A DNA stretch of 38,080 bases from SXXH01 sp041165735 (GTDB taxonomy: Bacteria > Planctomycetota > UBA1135 > GCA-002686595). Position numbers and translations under genes: made by a program. Location: positions 1 through 38,080 of the forward strand of contig JBKDQQ010000097.1 in assembly GCA_046341775.1 (NCBI GenBank), given 5' to 3'. Positions 24,829 to 33,102 of this stretch are shown one piece after another. Position 1 is the stretch's first letter. Every line of letters begins with the position of its first letter. The notes under the pieces were generated by a model. It saw nothing but the letters and a program-made list of their open reading frames with translations, ran no database searches and was not told where the DNA came from.

Positions 24829-26562
24829 TCAGCGCGCGCGACCGTCGGCGCGCAGCAGCGCGAGCAACTCGGTGTAGCCGCGCACGGCCACCAGCTTCTC
24901 GCGCAGCTCGGGATCCTTCAGCGTCGACCCGATGTCGGCCAGGATCTCGAGCTGCGTCGCGGGGTTGTCCTTGGGCGTGAGGATCAGGAAGCAGATGCGC
25001 ACCGGCTTGTGGTCGGGCGCGTCGAACTCGATGCCGTCGGGCGACAAGCCGAGCGCCACGACCGGTTGGCGCAAGCCATCGAGGCGCGCGTGCGGCACCG
25101 CGATGCCCTCGCCCATCGCGGTCGTGCCCATTTCCTCGCGCGCCCACGCCGCCGCGGCCACGAGCTCCTCCTTGATGCCGCTGGCGCGCGCCGCGGCGGT
25201 CGCCAGCTCGCGCACCGCCGCCTCGCGGCCCTTGGCCGCCATGCGAGGCAGGAAGCCGCGACCCGCGAGGTAGCGCGCGAAGCGGCGCGGCTCGGCGCGG
25301 TCGAGCACCCGGCGGATCAACGGCCCCGCCAGCATCGAGGTCGACAGCGCCATCACGACCAGCGCGACGAACAGCTCCTCGCCGATCATGCCGAGCTGCA
25401 GGGCCGTCAAGGCGAGGATGATCTCCATCGAGCCGCGCGCGTTCATGGCGAGGCCCGTCGCCAGCGCCTCGCGCTTGGGCATGCCCGCCACGAGCGCCCC
25501 GAAGCCGCAGCCGGCGATCTTCGCCGCGCAGGCGAGCAGCGTGACGATGGCGCACAACTGCAGGTCGAAGTTGGCGAGGAAGTCGACGCGCAAGCCCACG
25601 CCGGCGAAGAAGAGCGGCACGAAGAACGAGCTGACGAAGTCGGTGATCGTGGCGCGCGTGCGTTCGCGCAGGTGGCTCGAGTCCCCCAGGGCGACGCCGG
25701 CGAGGAACGCGCCGAACACCGCGTGCACACCCGCGTAGTCCGCCACCGCGGCGCCGATCAAGGCGATGCCGATGGAGAACACCAGCACGCCGGCCGGCCA
25801 GCTCGTGTGCGCCTGGACGAAGGGCAGCACGCGATGGATCGCCCAGCGCCCGACGGTCAGGAAGAGCGCGGCCGAAGCCACGGTCAGGCCCACGACGACG
25901 AACGGCGAAGTCGTGCTGGCGCCGATCAGGCTGAGCACCACGGCGAACAGCAACCACCCCACGATGTCGTCGAGCACCGCGGCCGCGATGACCGTCATGC
26001 CGAAGTCGCTCCTGTACAGGTACAGGTCCATCAGCGTCTTGGCGATCACGGGCAGCGCGCTGATCGACAGCGCGGTGGCGAAGAACAACGCGAACAGCCC
26101 GGGTCCTAGGCGTCCGTCGTAGCCGACGACGTGCGGGGCGAAGGTCGCCACGCCGAAGCCGATGGCGAGCGGTCCTAGCAGGCCGAACGCGCCCACGTAG
26201 CTCAGCGCGCGACCTTGGCGCAGCACGCGCGACAAGTCGACTTCCATGCCCGCGACGAGCAGGAACAGCGCGAGTCCGAGTTGGCGCACTCCGTCGAGCG
26301 TCGTCGCGCTCGCGCCCGTCTTCGGGAACAGCAGTTCGAGGCCCTCGGGCCACAGTCGCCCCATCACGGCCGGGCCGAGCAGGATGCCGGCGAACAACTC
26401 GCCCACGACGGAGGGCTGGCCGAGGCGACGCGCCACTTCGCCCAGCGTCCGACCGACGATCAGCAGGATCGCCAGCGCGAGGAAGAGCCGCGTCTCCGCC
26501 GTCATGCCGCCCGACCCTGCCAGGGGCGCGAGCAGGCAGGGCGGCACGATGTCGGGGATCAC
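24829..26562 (-). CDS. CPA2-type cation:proton antiporter with C-terminal PTS EIIA domain
   Basis: 577 residues from the GTG at 26562. About 12-13 membrane helices fill residues 22-415 with the family Asp pair D198-D199 (AAAVLDDIVGW) and 'GMEVDLSRVLRQ'. Residues ~435-575 are a PTS EIIA type-2 (fructose/nitrogen class) domain with the phospho-acceptor His491 in AVPHARLDG. The EIIA domain suggests that ion exchange responds to PTS phosphorylation state, since no other PTS protein is here. Start choice: TAGCCT sits 8 nt before the GTG with TTGTGG 18 nt upstream, pointing to a leaderless message; the in-frame ATG at 26505 (MTAETRLFLALA) has only weak AGGG upstream but gives a more typical antiporter N terminus. 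Confidence 0.92.
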   Translation of the reverse strand: MIPDIVPPCLLAPLAGSGGMTAETRLFLALAILLIVGRTLGEVARRLGQPSVVGELFAGILLGPAVMGRLWPEGLELLFPKTGASATTLDGVRQLGLALFLLVAGMEVDLSRVLRQGRALSYVGAFGLLGPLAIGFGVATFAPHVVGYDGRLGPGLFALFFATALSISALPVIAKTLMDLYLYRSDFGMTVIAAAVLDDIVGWLLFAVVLSLIGASTTSPFVVVGLTVASAALFLTVGRWAIHRVLPFVQAHTSWPAGVLVFSIGIALIGAAVADYAGVHAVFGAFLAGVALGDSSHLRERTRATITDFVSSFFVPLFFAGVGLRVDFLANFDLQLCAIVTLLACAAKIAGCGFGALVAGMPKREALATGLAMNARGSMEIILALTALQLGMIGEELFVALVVMALSTSMLAGPLIRRVLDRAEPRRFARYLAGRGFLPRMAAKGREAAVRELATAAARASGIKEELVAAAAWAREEMGTTAMGEGIAVPHARLDGLRQPVVALGLSPDGIEFDAPDHKPVRICFLILTPKDNPATQLEILADIGSTLKDPELREKLVAVRGYTELLALLRADGRAR

Positions 26563-26570
26563 GGGCGGCT

Positions 26571-26600
26571 AGGCTAGCCGTGGCCAGCCCGCGGCCACAA
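26571..26600 (-). promoter_or_regulatory. putative promoter of the antiporter gene, leaderless geometry
   Basis: Minus strand TTGTGG (26600-26595), an 18-nt spacer and TAGCCT (26576-26571), 8 nt before the GTG at 26562. Confidence 0.45.
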
Positions 26601-26703
26601 GGTCGGCGGCGCGCGAACCGCGCTGGCTTCGGACGGATCGAGTGCCGGTATCCGGCGCGACGCGCTGGAGTCCGGGAGCGTGGCAGGCGAGAATGCCGCC
26701 CCG

Positions 26704-27552
26704 ATGAGCCAAGAGGACGATCGCTACAGCGCCTGGGAGGAAGAGGACAGCGGCCCGACCGTCGAGGACGAGTCGTTGGAGCGGGCCTGGGCTGCGCTCG
26801 ACGCCGGCGACGCCGAGCGCGCGCTGCTCGACATGCACTCGGTCGATCCGGACTGGCCCGAGCGCTGGGTGCCCGAGGCGATCGCGCGCACGATGGTCGG
26901 CGAGCTGCGCGAAGCCGCGGCCGTGCTGGCGCGGGCCAGGGAGATCGAGGAGCTGCGGGACGACCCCGACCTGTTGTGGGCCGAAGGGTTGCTGGCGCTC
27001 GCGACCTGGCGCATCGCCGACTCGCGCGCGGCCTTCGAGCGCCTGGCCTCCATGGAGGAGTCGACCGCGGTGCTGGACAAGCTCGCGTTGCTCGACGACC
27101 TGTCGGGCGACCACGCCCGCGCGGACGAGCGGCTGTCGCGGGCGAAGGAACTCGACCCGGCCTTCCCCATGCCCTCCCGCATGGCGTCCGAGGAGTTCCT
27201 CGAAGTCGTGCGCGAGGCGATCGAGTTCCTGCCCGAGCAGTTCCAGCGCCCGCTCGAATCGACGGAGGTCATCGTCGAGCCGATGCCGGCGGATTGGATG
27301 GTCGACCCGCTCGATCCTTCCGAGACCCCGCCCGACATCCTGGGCTTGTTCGTGGGCACTTCGGAGATCGAGGGCACCGAGACGCAGGACGCGGCCTTCC
27401 CGCGGCGCATCTTCCTGTTCCAGCGCAACCTCGAACGCGATGCGCAGGCGCGCGAGCAACTCGTCGAGGAGATCCGCAAGACGCTCTTCCACGAGATCGG
27501 GCACATGCTCGGCTTCGACGAGGAAGGCGTGGCCCAGATGGGCCTCGAGTGA
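26704..27552 (+). CDS. zincin-like metallopeptidase family protein (PF06262-like)
   Basis: 282 residues from ATG 26704; a GTG at 26680 is in frame but adds only a poor N terminus. Residues ~15-170 are acidic and TPR-like ('AWAALDAGDAERALLDM', 'AKELDPAFPMP'). The C-terminal ~120 residues are the zincin_1 domain, ending in the hallmark H263-E-I-G-H267-M-L-G-F-D-E-E followed by a C-terminal GLE. Such proteins are small cytosolic acidic proteins of uncertain peptidase activity. The frataxin-like gene follows after 16 bp and is probably co-transcribed. Confidence 0.85.
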   Translation: MSQEDDRYSAWEEEDSGPTVEDESLERAWAALDAGDAERALLDMHSVDPDWPERWVPEAIARTMVGELREAAAVLARAREIEELRDDPDLLWAEGLLALATWRIADSRAAFERLASMEESTAVLDKLALLDDLSGDHARADERLSRAKELDPAFPMPSRMASEEFLEVVREAIEFLPEQFQRPLESTEVIVEPMPADWMVDPLDPSETPPDILGLFVGTSEIEGTETQDAAFPRRIFLFQRNLERDAQAREQLVEEIRKTLFHEIGHMLGFDEEGVAQMGLE

Positions 27553-27568
27553 ACGAAGGGAAGCCCGG

Positions 27569-27889
27569 GTGGAAAGAAGCCTGTACCTGAAGCGCGCCGA
27601 CGACTGCCTGGAGCGCGTCGCCAAGTGGCTCGAGCGCTTCGATCCGGACGAAGTCGACTTCTCCACCACCGACGGCGTGGTGACGATCGAGTTCCCCGAC
27701 CGGGTGCGCTACGTGCTGAACCGCCAGACGGCCGCGGACCAGATGTGGTTCGCCGCCGGCGCGCGCGCATGGCACTACGACTGGAGCGACGAGCGCGGCG
27801 CGTGGCTCGACGACCGCGACGGCCACGACCTGCTCGAGCGCATCGCCGAAGTCGTCTCGGCCAAGATCGGCCGCCAAGTGCGGCCCTGA
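27569..27889 (+). CDS. cyaY: frataxin/CyaY-like iron-binding protein
   Basis: 106 residues from a GTG start with AAGGGAAG about 6 nt upstream. The protein has an acidic first helix (ADDCLERVAKWLERFDPDEV), then the frataxin beta-sheet signature YVLNRQTAADQMWFAAG, AWHYDW and a final helix DLLERIAEVVSAKIG, the fold order and length of CyaY. Frataxin regulates iron delivery and cysteine desulfurase in Fe-S cluster assembly. Linkage to isc or suf genes is not seen; its partner here is the zincin gene 16 bp upstream. CyaY is best known from proteobacteria and mitochondria, so its presence here is notable. The gene symbol is by similarity. Confidence 0.8.
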   Translation: MERSLYLKRADDCLERVAKWLERFDPDEVDFSTTDGVVTIEFPDRVRYVLNRQTAADQMWFAAGARAWHYDWSDERGAWLDDRDGHDLLERIAEVVSAKIGRQVRP

Positions 27890-27966
27890 GCGGCAACTGG
27901 CACTGCCCCGCGCGGCGCCAAGAACGGCCCTCGGCGGCACGAAACGAGCGGGCCACCCCCGCCGAC

Positions 27967-30900
27967 TCAGGGCTTCTTCTTGTCCTTGCCTCCGAAGAGG
28001 TCCTCGAGCGCCTTCTTCGCCGCGCGCTCGACCACATCCTCGAGGAACTGCTTCTTGATGCGCAGCTTGGGCGCGGACCACGAACCCGACAGCTCGATCG
28101 GCACGAGCGTGTCGGGCGGCAGGTAGTCCCGCGCGGCTTCCAGCTCCTTGACGACCTTCTTGCCGAAGGCGGAGAGCGGCACATCGGCCGCGAGGCCCAG
28201 CTTGCCGTCGACGAGGTCGAAGCTGCCCGAGAACGAGAGGTCCTTGCCGCCGATCCGCGCCGGCAGGCGCTGGTAGCGCGCGACGCCATCGACGATCTCG
28301 ACCTCGATGGCGGGCAGGTTGGAGCTGCGCGCGGCCAACTCGGGGAACCAAGCCTCCAACCCGGGCAGCAGCGCGTATTGGACTTCGCCTAGTTCGAGTC
28401 GCAGGCGCGCATCCAAGGCCCGCAGGTCGCCGTCGAGCGGGACGGTCAGGGCGTCGACGCGCAAGGCGAGCGGCGTCGCGCCCTGCGGCTTCTGCACGCG
28501 CACCAGCGTCGGGACGAGCTTGCCCACGACGCGTTGCGAGACCAGCGGGCCCAGCCCGACCTGCGCCACCACGCCGTCGACCTGGTCGACGACGAGGCGC
28601 GACTCCTCGATGCGGCCGCGCGCGACCACGCTGTGCAAAGGGGAGCGCAACTCGGCCGTGAACTCGCCCGCTCGCGTCGAGAGCGAGGGACTGCGCAGGT
28701 CCACGTCGACGCGCGGGCCGAGCGCGTCCACCAGCAAGCCGTCCTGCGCGGCGAGGATGTCGACCAGCGCGGTGGGAGCGCGTTCGACGCGCGCCTCGAT
28801 GCGCGCGCGAACGCGACGCCAGCCCTCGGGCTCGGCGAACGACGCCGCCGGATCCAGGAGCGCGAGCCTCGCCGACACGCGCCCCGCGGGCTCGTCCACG
28901 ACTTCGCCTTCGAGCGCGATGTCCGGCTTGCCGGTCGGGTCGAGCGTGGCGGCGAGTCGCAGGCCGCGCAGCGCGACTTGCCGTCCTTGCGCGCGCAGCG
29001 CTTCGTCCGACCACGAGAGTTCCGGCAGTTCCACGACGAGCCGCGCGCGCGCGTCCGCCAACGACGACAACGGCTCGACCCCCGGGCCCGGAGGCGCGTA
29101 GTCGACGTCGAAGAGGCGCACGACCAACGGCGCGGCACCCGACAAGGCCGCTTGCTGGCCGGTCGGAAGCAGCGACGCGAGTCGATGCGCGATGCGTTCG
29201 GGATCGAGGGCCAGCGACGCCTCGACGAGGCGCGGCGCCGCGATGCGCCCCCCCGCCCACGAGCCGGCGAACGCCACGCGGCCGCGCGAGGCGCGTAACT
29301 CGAGCTCGGCGTCGCAACGCGGCGCGTCGCCGGGCCAACCCTCGAGCCGCGCGCCGCAAGCGAGCGCCGCTTGCTCGCCGAACAGGTCGGCCCACAGTCC
29401 CTCGATCCCGGCGATGCGGTCGAGCGCGAGTCCGGGCAGGCGTGGACTCGACGCGCGCAGGACGAGCGGGGCGGAGCGGCCCTCGACGAGTTCCCACGGC
29501 GCGGAGCAGCTAGCCTCGAGCGCGAGCTCGAAGGCCTCGACGGCCGCCAGGTTCGCGCGCACATCGGCGCGCGCCGCCTCGCCCGGCGCCATGCGGGCGG
29601 CCAGCTCGAGGCTGCGCACTTCGACCTCATCCACTCCCATGGCGGCGAGAGTCGCGTCGGAGAGCGCGAACGAGCCGAGTTTCGCGCGCAATTCGACGGC
29701 GGATCCGCGCATGCACGCCGCGGCGTCGAACGTGGCTCCCGCGGCGAAGTCGGGCAGTGGCGCCGACAAGGCGCCGACGACGAGCTCGAACTCCACTCCG
29801 CCCTGCCGCGCGCTCCAGCGCGCGCCCCGCGGCAGATGGGAGGCGACGAGCGGCGCGAGCGCGCCCTCCGACGCGCGCACGACGAGGCGCAGCGGCTCTT
29901 CGCCGTCGCCGACGAGCTTGCCGTCGACGAGCTTGGCGCGCGCGGCGAAGCTCGCCCCTTGCCCCGCGACGCCCAGTTCGAGCGCGCCGCTGGTCGCGCG
30001 CAGGCCGCGCGCGTCGAAGCGCACGTCGAGCGCGGGTCCCAGCAGCGAGCCCAGCGAAGGCCGTCCCGCGTCGGAGGCGGGAAGCGGTCCGACGAGCGCC
30101 TCCAGGCAAGGCACGCCGAACGCATCGAGGCGCACGCTGGCGTCGAGGGGCGGCGCCGCCGCGAAGCCGTCGAGCGCCAGCCACGCGCTCCAGTCCGCGC
30201 TGCGCGCATCGAGCGCGAGGCGCCCGCTCGCGCCGGTCTCGAGCCCGCATTCCAGGCGCGCGCGCGCCGCGCCACCGGCTTCGACCTCCAGCGACAGCAG
30301 CGGCCGTTCCACGGCGACCGAAGCACCTTCGGCGCGCAGCGCGTCGTCGGCGTAGCGCAGGCCGAAGCCCTGCAGTTCGACGCGCGCGGCGGCGGCGCGG
30401 CGCAAGGCGGCCAACGGGGCCTCCCCGCGCCTGATCGCCTGCAGCGGCAGGCGCAGTTCGGCGACGCGCACGCGCGCCTCGCCGTCGAGCGGCGCGAGCT
30501 CCGCGCCCGGCCGCGACGCGGCGATCGCGGCCGCGATGTCCGCCAGTTCCGACTGCAGGCGGCCCGCGCCGGGAGACCAGCGCAGATCGAGCTGGTCTTC
30601 CCCGGCCACGACCAGCGAACCCTCGACGAGGCGCGCCTTGGCGGCAAGTCGCGCCTGCGGGCCGTCCACCCGCAGCTCGACCCGGCCGTTTGTCAAATCA
30701 AATTGACGGAGCGCCAACTCGACGCCGGCTTGCGGTCCCAGGTGGCGCACCAACGCGCCGTCGAGGCGCGCGAAACCGTCGACGAGCGCCAGGGGCAGGC
30801 GCTCGAGGGCGAGCGTGGCGTCCAGCGGGGGCATCTCGCCCGCGAACAGTCGCCCCGGCTCGCGGCAACCGGCGTCGAGGACCAGCCTCCCGCTGGCGCC

Positions 30901-32208
30901 CGCGGCCACCTCGGCCTCGATGTGCAGGCTGGCGCCCACGCCCGGCTCGATGCGCAGGCTCGCCGAGGGATCGGGGACGACCGGTTGCACTCCGCGGGCG
31001 AGCAGATCGACCTCGGACCACTGCGCGCGCATCGGCAGGCTGGCGTCGAGTTGCAGTTCCGCCTCGCCGGCGAGTCGCGCGAGGCGCGCCTGGTCGGTGC
31101 GCGCGGCGGGATCCAGCACCCACGCCACCGGCAACTTGCAGCGCGAGGCTTCGACCACGGACGGGCGCTCGGAGGACTCGATGGAGAGGCGCGCGCCCGG
31201 CGGCGGGAGCGGCGCGAGCGCCGGCTCGAGCCAGGCGCGTGGCGTGGGCGTCTCCAGCTTGAAGAGCGGCGGCTCGGCCGCGGACAACACGCCGTCGACG
31301 AGGCGCGCCTGCACCACGAGGCGCGTGCGCGGCGAATCGAGCCGCAGCCGCGCGGTGCCGGCGTCGAGGCTCGCGTCCACCACCTCCAGCGACAGGTCGA
31401 AGCTCTCGCCCAGTTGCGCCGCCAGCCGCCCTTCCTGCAACGCCAACGCGTCGAGCAGCCCCGCGGGGAAGCCGCGCACCGCCGCGCGCGCGTCGAGCGA
31501 CTCGAACGGCCGCCCAGGCGCCTGCAGCAGGCCCGTCACGCGCGCGTCCAACTCCAGCGCGCCGCCCGGCAACTCGCCCCGGGCCGCGACGCGCAGCGCC
31601 TCGCCCGGACGGGAGACCGCCGTCAAGGAAACTTGACGCAGTTCGAGCGGCGCGCCGGCCTCGCGCGTGCGCGCGTCCGACCACGACAACCGCGCGGCCA
31701 GCAAGGCGAAGTCGAGATCCAGGCGCCGCAGCCACGCCGCGAGGTCGAAGGGCTCGCCTTGCGCCTCCGCGGGCGTCGGCGCGGACGGCGCGGGCTCCAC
31801 GGCCGCTCGGGGCGCCAAGGCGCGCTCCAAGTTCGTGCGGCCCGCGTCGTCGGCGACGAGGTCGGCCTCCAACTCGACGCGCACCACGCCGATCTTGCCG
31901 TCGAGCGCCCCCGCCAGGTCGACGAGCGAAGGCAGTTCGGCCGCCACGGTGGCCACGTGCTCGCCCTCGGGCGTGCCCAGCGTCGTGCGTTCGAGCCTTT
32001 GGCGCGAAAACCAGGCGAGCGACAACTCGCCGACGACGACGCGGCCGGCGAATCGGCGCGCGCACTCTTCCTCGATGGCGCGAGCCACCCATCCGCCGGC
32101 GATGGTCGGCAGCGCTGCCAGGACGATGACGAGCAACGCGCCCAGCGCCAGCGAGGCGTAGAACAGGCGGCGCAGGACGGTGCGACGAACGGGGGCGGTG
32201 GCGGACAT
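27967..32208 (-). CDS. giant AsmA-like membrane-anchored periplasmic protein
   Basis: 1413 residues from ATG 32208; an in-frame GTG at 32235 is possible. One membrane helix at ~15-37 (FYASLALGALLVIVLAALP) is followed by a long beta-rich region with AsmA-type features: 'RVVVGELSLAWFSRQRLE', 'VDLAGALDGKIGVVRVEL'. At least four similar internal units recur, each with a [QR]ARLV[DE]G-like phrase ('VVQARLVDGVL', 'AAKARLVEGSL', 'AARAKLVDGKL', 'VARGRIEESRL'). AsmA/TamB/YhdP-like proteins bridge inner and outer membranes and move phospholipid. The C terminus is basic (GKDKKKP). Two exact GTCAA-N6-TTGAC palindromes lie inside it at 30692 and 31622, spelled with codons rare elsewhere in the gene. Confidence 0.8.
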   Translation of the reverse strand: MSATAPVRRTVLRRLFYASLALGALLVIVLAALPTIAGGWVARAIEEECARRFAGRVVVGELSLAWFSRQRLERTTLGTPEGEHVATVAAELPSLVDLAGALDGKIGVVRVELEADLVADDAGRTNLERALAPRAAVEPAPSAPTPAEAQGEPFDLAAWLRRLDLDFALLAARLSWSDARTREAGAPLELRQVSLTAVSRPGEALRVAARGELPGGALELDARVTGLLQAPGRPFESLDARAAVRGFPAGLLDALALQEGRLAAQLGESFDLSLEVVDASLDAGTARLRLDSPRTRLVVQARLVDGVLSAAEPPLFKLETPTPRAWLEPALAPLPPPGARLSIESSERPSVVEASRCKLPVAWVLDPAARTDQARLARLAGEAELQLDASLPMRAQWSEVDLLARGVQPVVPDPSASLRIEPGVGASLHIEAEVAAGASGRLVLDAGCREPGRLFAGEMPPLDATLALERLPLALVDGFARLDGALVRHLGPQAGVELALRQFDLTNGRVELRVDGPQARLAAKARLVEGSLVVAGEDQLDLRWSPGAGRLQSELADIAAAIAASRPGAELAPLDGEARVRVAELRLPLQAIRRGEAPLAALRRAAAARVELQGFGLRYADDALRAEGASVAVERPLLSLEVEAGGAARARLECGLETGASGRLALDARSADWSAWLALDGFAAAPPLDASVRLDAFGVPCLEALVGPLPASDAGRPSLGSLLGPALDVRFDARGLRATSGALELGVAGQGASFAARAKLVDGKLVGDGEEPLRLVVRASEGALAPLVASHLPRGARWSARQGGVEFELVVGALSAPLPDFAAGATFDAAACMRGSAVELRAKLGSFALSDATLAAMGVDEVEVRSLELAARMAPGEAARADVRANLAAVEAFELALEASCSAPWELVEGRSAPLVLRASSPRLPGLALDRIAGIEGLWADLFGEQAALACGARLEGWPGDAPRCDAELELRASRGRVAFAGSWAGGRIAAPRLVEASLALDPERIAHRLASLLPTGQQAALSGAAPLVVRLFDVDYAPPGPGVEPLSSLADARARLVVELPELSWSDEALRAQGRQVALRGLRLAATLDPTGKPDIALEGEVVDEPAGRVSARLALLDPAASFAEPEGWRRVRARIEARVERAPTALVDILAAQDGLLVDALGPRVDVDLRSPSLSTRAGEFTAELRSPLHSVVARGRIEESRLVVDQVDGVVAQVGLGPLVSQRVVGKLVPTLVRVQKPQGATPLALRVDALTVPLDGDLRALDARLRLELGEVQYALLPGLEAWFPELAARSSNLPAIEVEIVDGVARYQRLPARIGGKDLSFSGSFDLVDGKLGLAADVPLSAFGKKVVKELEAARDYLPPDTLVPIELSGSWSAPKLRIKKQFLEDVVERAAKKALEDLFGGKDKKKP
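30692..30707. promoter_or_regulatory. exact GTCAA-N6-TTGAC palindrome, intragenic copy 1
   Basis: Lies in the AsmA-like gene. On the coding strand it is spelled by CGT CAA TTT GAT TTG ACA (R-Q-F-D-L-T), six consecutive codons that end in A or T or are otherwise rare in a gene that nearly always uses G/C-ending codons. The centre ATCAAA is also AT-rich. Confidence 0.5.
31622..31637. promoter_or_regulatory. exact GTCAA-N6-TTGAC palindrome, intragenic copy 2
   Basis: Lies in the AsmA-like gene, 930 bp from copy 1. The coding strand reads CGT CAA GTT TCC TTG ACG (R-Q-V-S-L-T), again mostly rare synonymous codons and in the same codon phase as the other copies. Confidence 0.5.
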
Positions 32209-32383
32209 GGTTGAGCGGCGGCAATCCTCCACCACGCGCGGCGACGCTCCTAGGGGCTAGGGGCCGCACTCCCCTTCGATTTGCAACCTGCTTGCAAGTG
32301 GAGGACGCAGAACTAGTTCGAAGCGTCTCGACCTGACAGTGGCCGCAGTCTCTGCTCGAGCGAATCGGTGCGGAGCTACATGG

Positions 32384-32392
32384 TTATCCACA
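32384..32392 (+). promoter_or_regulatory. consensus DnaA box TTATCCACA
   Basis: Exact match to the Escherichia coli high-affinity DnaA box, in intergenic DNA. Only one copy is found in the window and there is no dnaA, dnaN or gidA nearby, so this is not evidence of oriC; DnaA-dependent regulation or titration is possible. Confidence 0.45.
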
Positions 32393-32406
32393 ATCCCTAG
32401 TGGATG

Positions 32407-32435
32407 CTGACCGCCACAGCCACAACCGCTAGACT
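32407..32435 (+). promoter_or_regulatory. putative promoter of the P-loop ATPase gene
   Basis: CTGACC (32407-32412), a 17-nt spacer and TAGACT (32430-32435), 13 nt before the ATG at 32449; a short leader of about 6 nt is expected. Confidence 0.5.
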
Positions 32436-32448
32436 CGTTTGCACCCCC

Positions 32449-33102
32449 ATGTCGCCCATGCCCCGCCCCACCCGCATCTATCTCGTTGGCGCCCACGCCA
32501 CCGGCAAGACCACCTTGGCGCGTTGGATTCGCGACCACTACGGCGTGCCGATGATCAGTGAAGTCGCGCGCGGCGTGCTGGCGGAGATGGAAGCGCGCTT
32601 GGACGCGTTGCGGAGCGACCTCGACCTGGTCGACCGCTACCAGAGCGAGGTGTTCGCGCGCCAATTGGAAGCCGAAGCCGCCCACGAAGGACCGTTCGTC
32701 TCCGACCGCGCGTTCTGCAACCTCGCCTACGCCGCGCACCACGCGCGCATCCTCGGCACGATCGCCTCCGACCCGCGCCTCGCCCAATACATGCAAGGCG
32801 TGCGCGGCGGCATCGTGTTCTTCCTGCGCCCGCACAAGGAACTGGTCGTCGCCGACGGGGTGCGCGCCGGCCTCGAGTGGGAGGAAGTCGTGCGCATCGA
32901 CGGCATGGTCAAGCTCCTGCTGGAGATGTTCTCCGTCCCCTACATCCCCGTCGAATCCCTCTCCATGCAGGAACGCGTCCGCCTCGTCGAAAGCGTCCTG
33001 AACCTCGCCGGCGTCCAACCCCGCGGCGAACTCCTCCCCGCCCGCCTGCGCTCGACCCGCGGCAACGGCCACCCGACCGAGAACCAAGTGCACGCGAACT
33101 GA
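32449..33102 (+). CDS. AAA/NadR-like P-loop ATPase or kinase
   Basis: 217 residues from ATG 32449; the ATG at 32458 is equally possible. Walker A GAHATGKTT lies at 14-22, and a Walker B-like Asp in 'GPFVSDRAFCNLAYA'. Size and layout match the AAA_28/NadR-kinase-like group, which includes nicotinamide riboside kinases and poorly known nucleotide kinases. The substrate is not identifiable. The C-terminal 25 residues are polar and probably disordered. It is monocistronic, followed by ~600 bp without a gene. Confidence 0.8.
   Translation: MSPMPRPTRIYLVGAHATGKTTLARWIRDHYGVPMISEVARGVLAEMEARLDALRSDLDLVDRYQSEVFARQLEAEAAHEGPFVSDRAFCNLAYAAHHARILGTIASDPRLAQYMQGVRGGIVFFLRPHKELVVADGVRAGLEWEEVVRIDGMVKLLLEMFSVPYIPVESLSMQERVRLVESVLNLAGVQPRGELLPARLRSTRGNGHPTENQVHAN

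Larger units (their letters stand above)
32236..32448. promoter_or_regulatory. palindrome-rich low-GC intergenic island
   Basis: 213 bp between the divergent AsmA-like and P-loop ATPase genes. It contains a doubled CTAGGGG, TTGCAA (32281-32286), the palindromes CTTGCAAG (32291-32298) and GAACTAGTTC (32310-32319), a DnaA box and the ATPase promoter. No other 200-bp stretch in the window is so dense in short palindromes. Confidence 0.6.

Noticed and set aside
24742..26109. 455-codon plus-strand frame opposite the antiporter
   Set aside because: His/Arg/Gln-rich antisense shadow of a gene with clear membrane helices and EIIA motif.
32310..32319. GAACTAGTTC as a LexA box
   Set aside because: The Gram-positive-type LexA box needs GAAC-N4-GTTC; here the spacer is 2.
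32384..32392. Replication origin
   Set aside because: A single DnaA box without neighbouring boxes, an AT-rich unwinding element or origin-linked genes is not enough.
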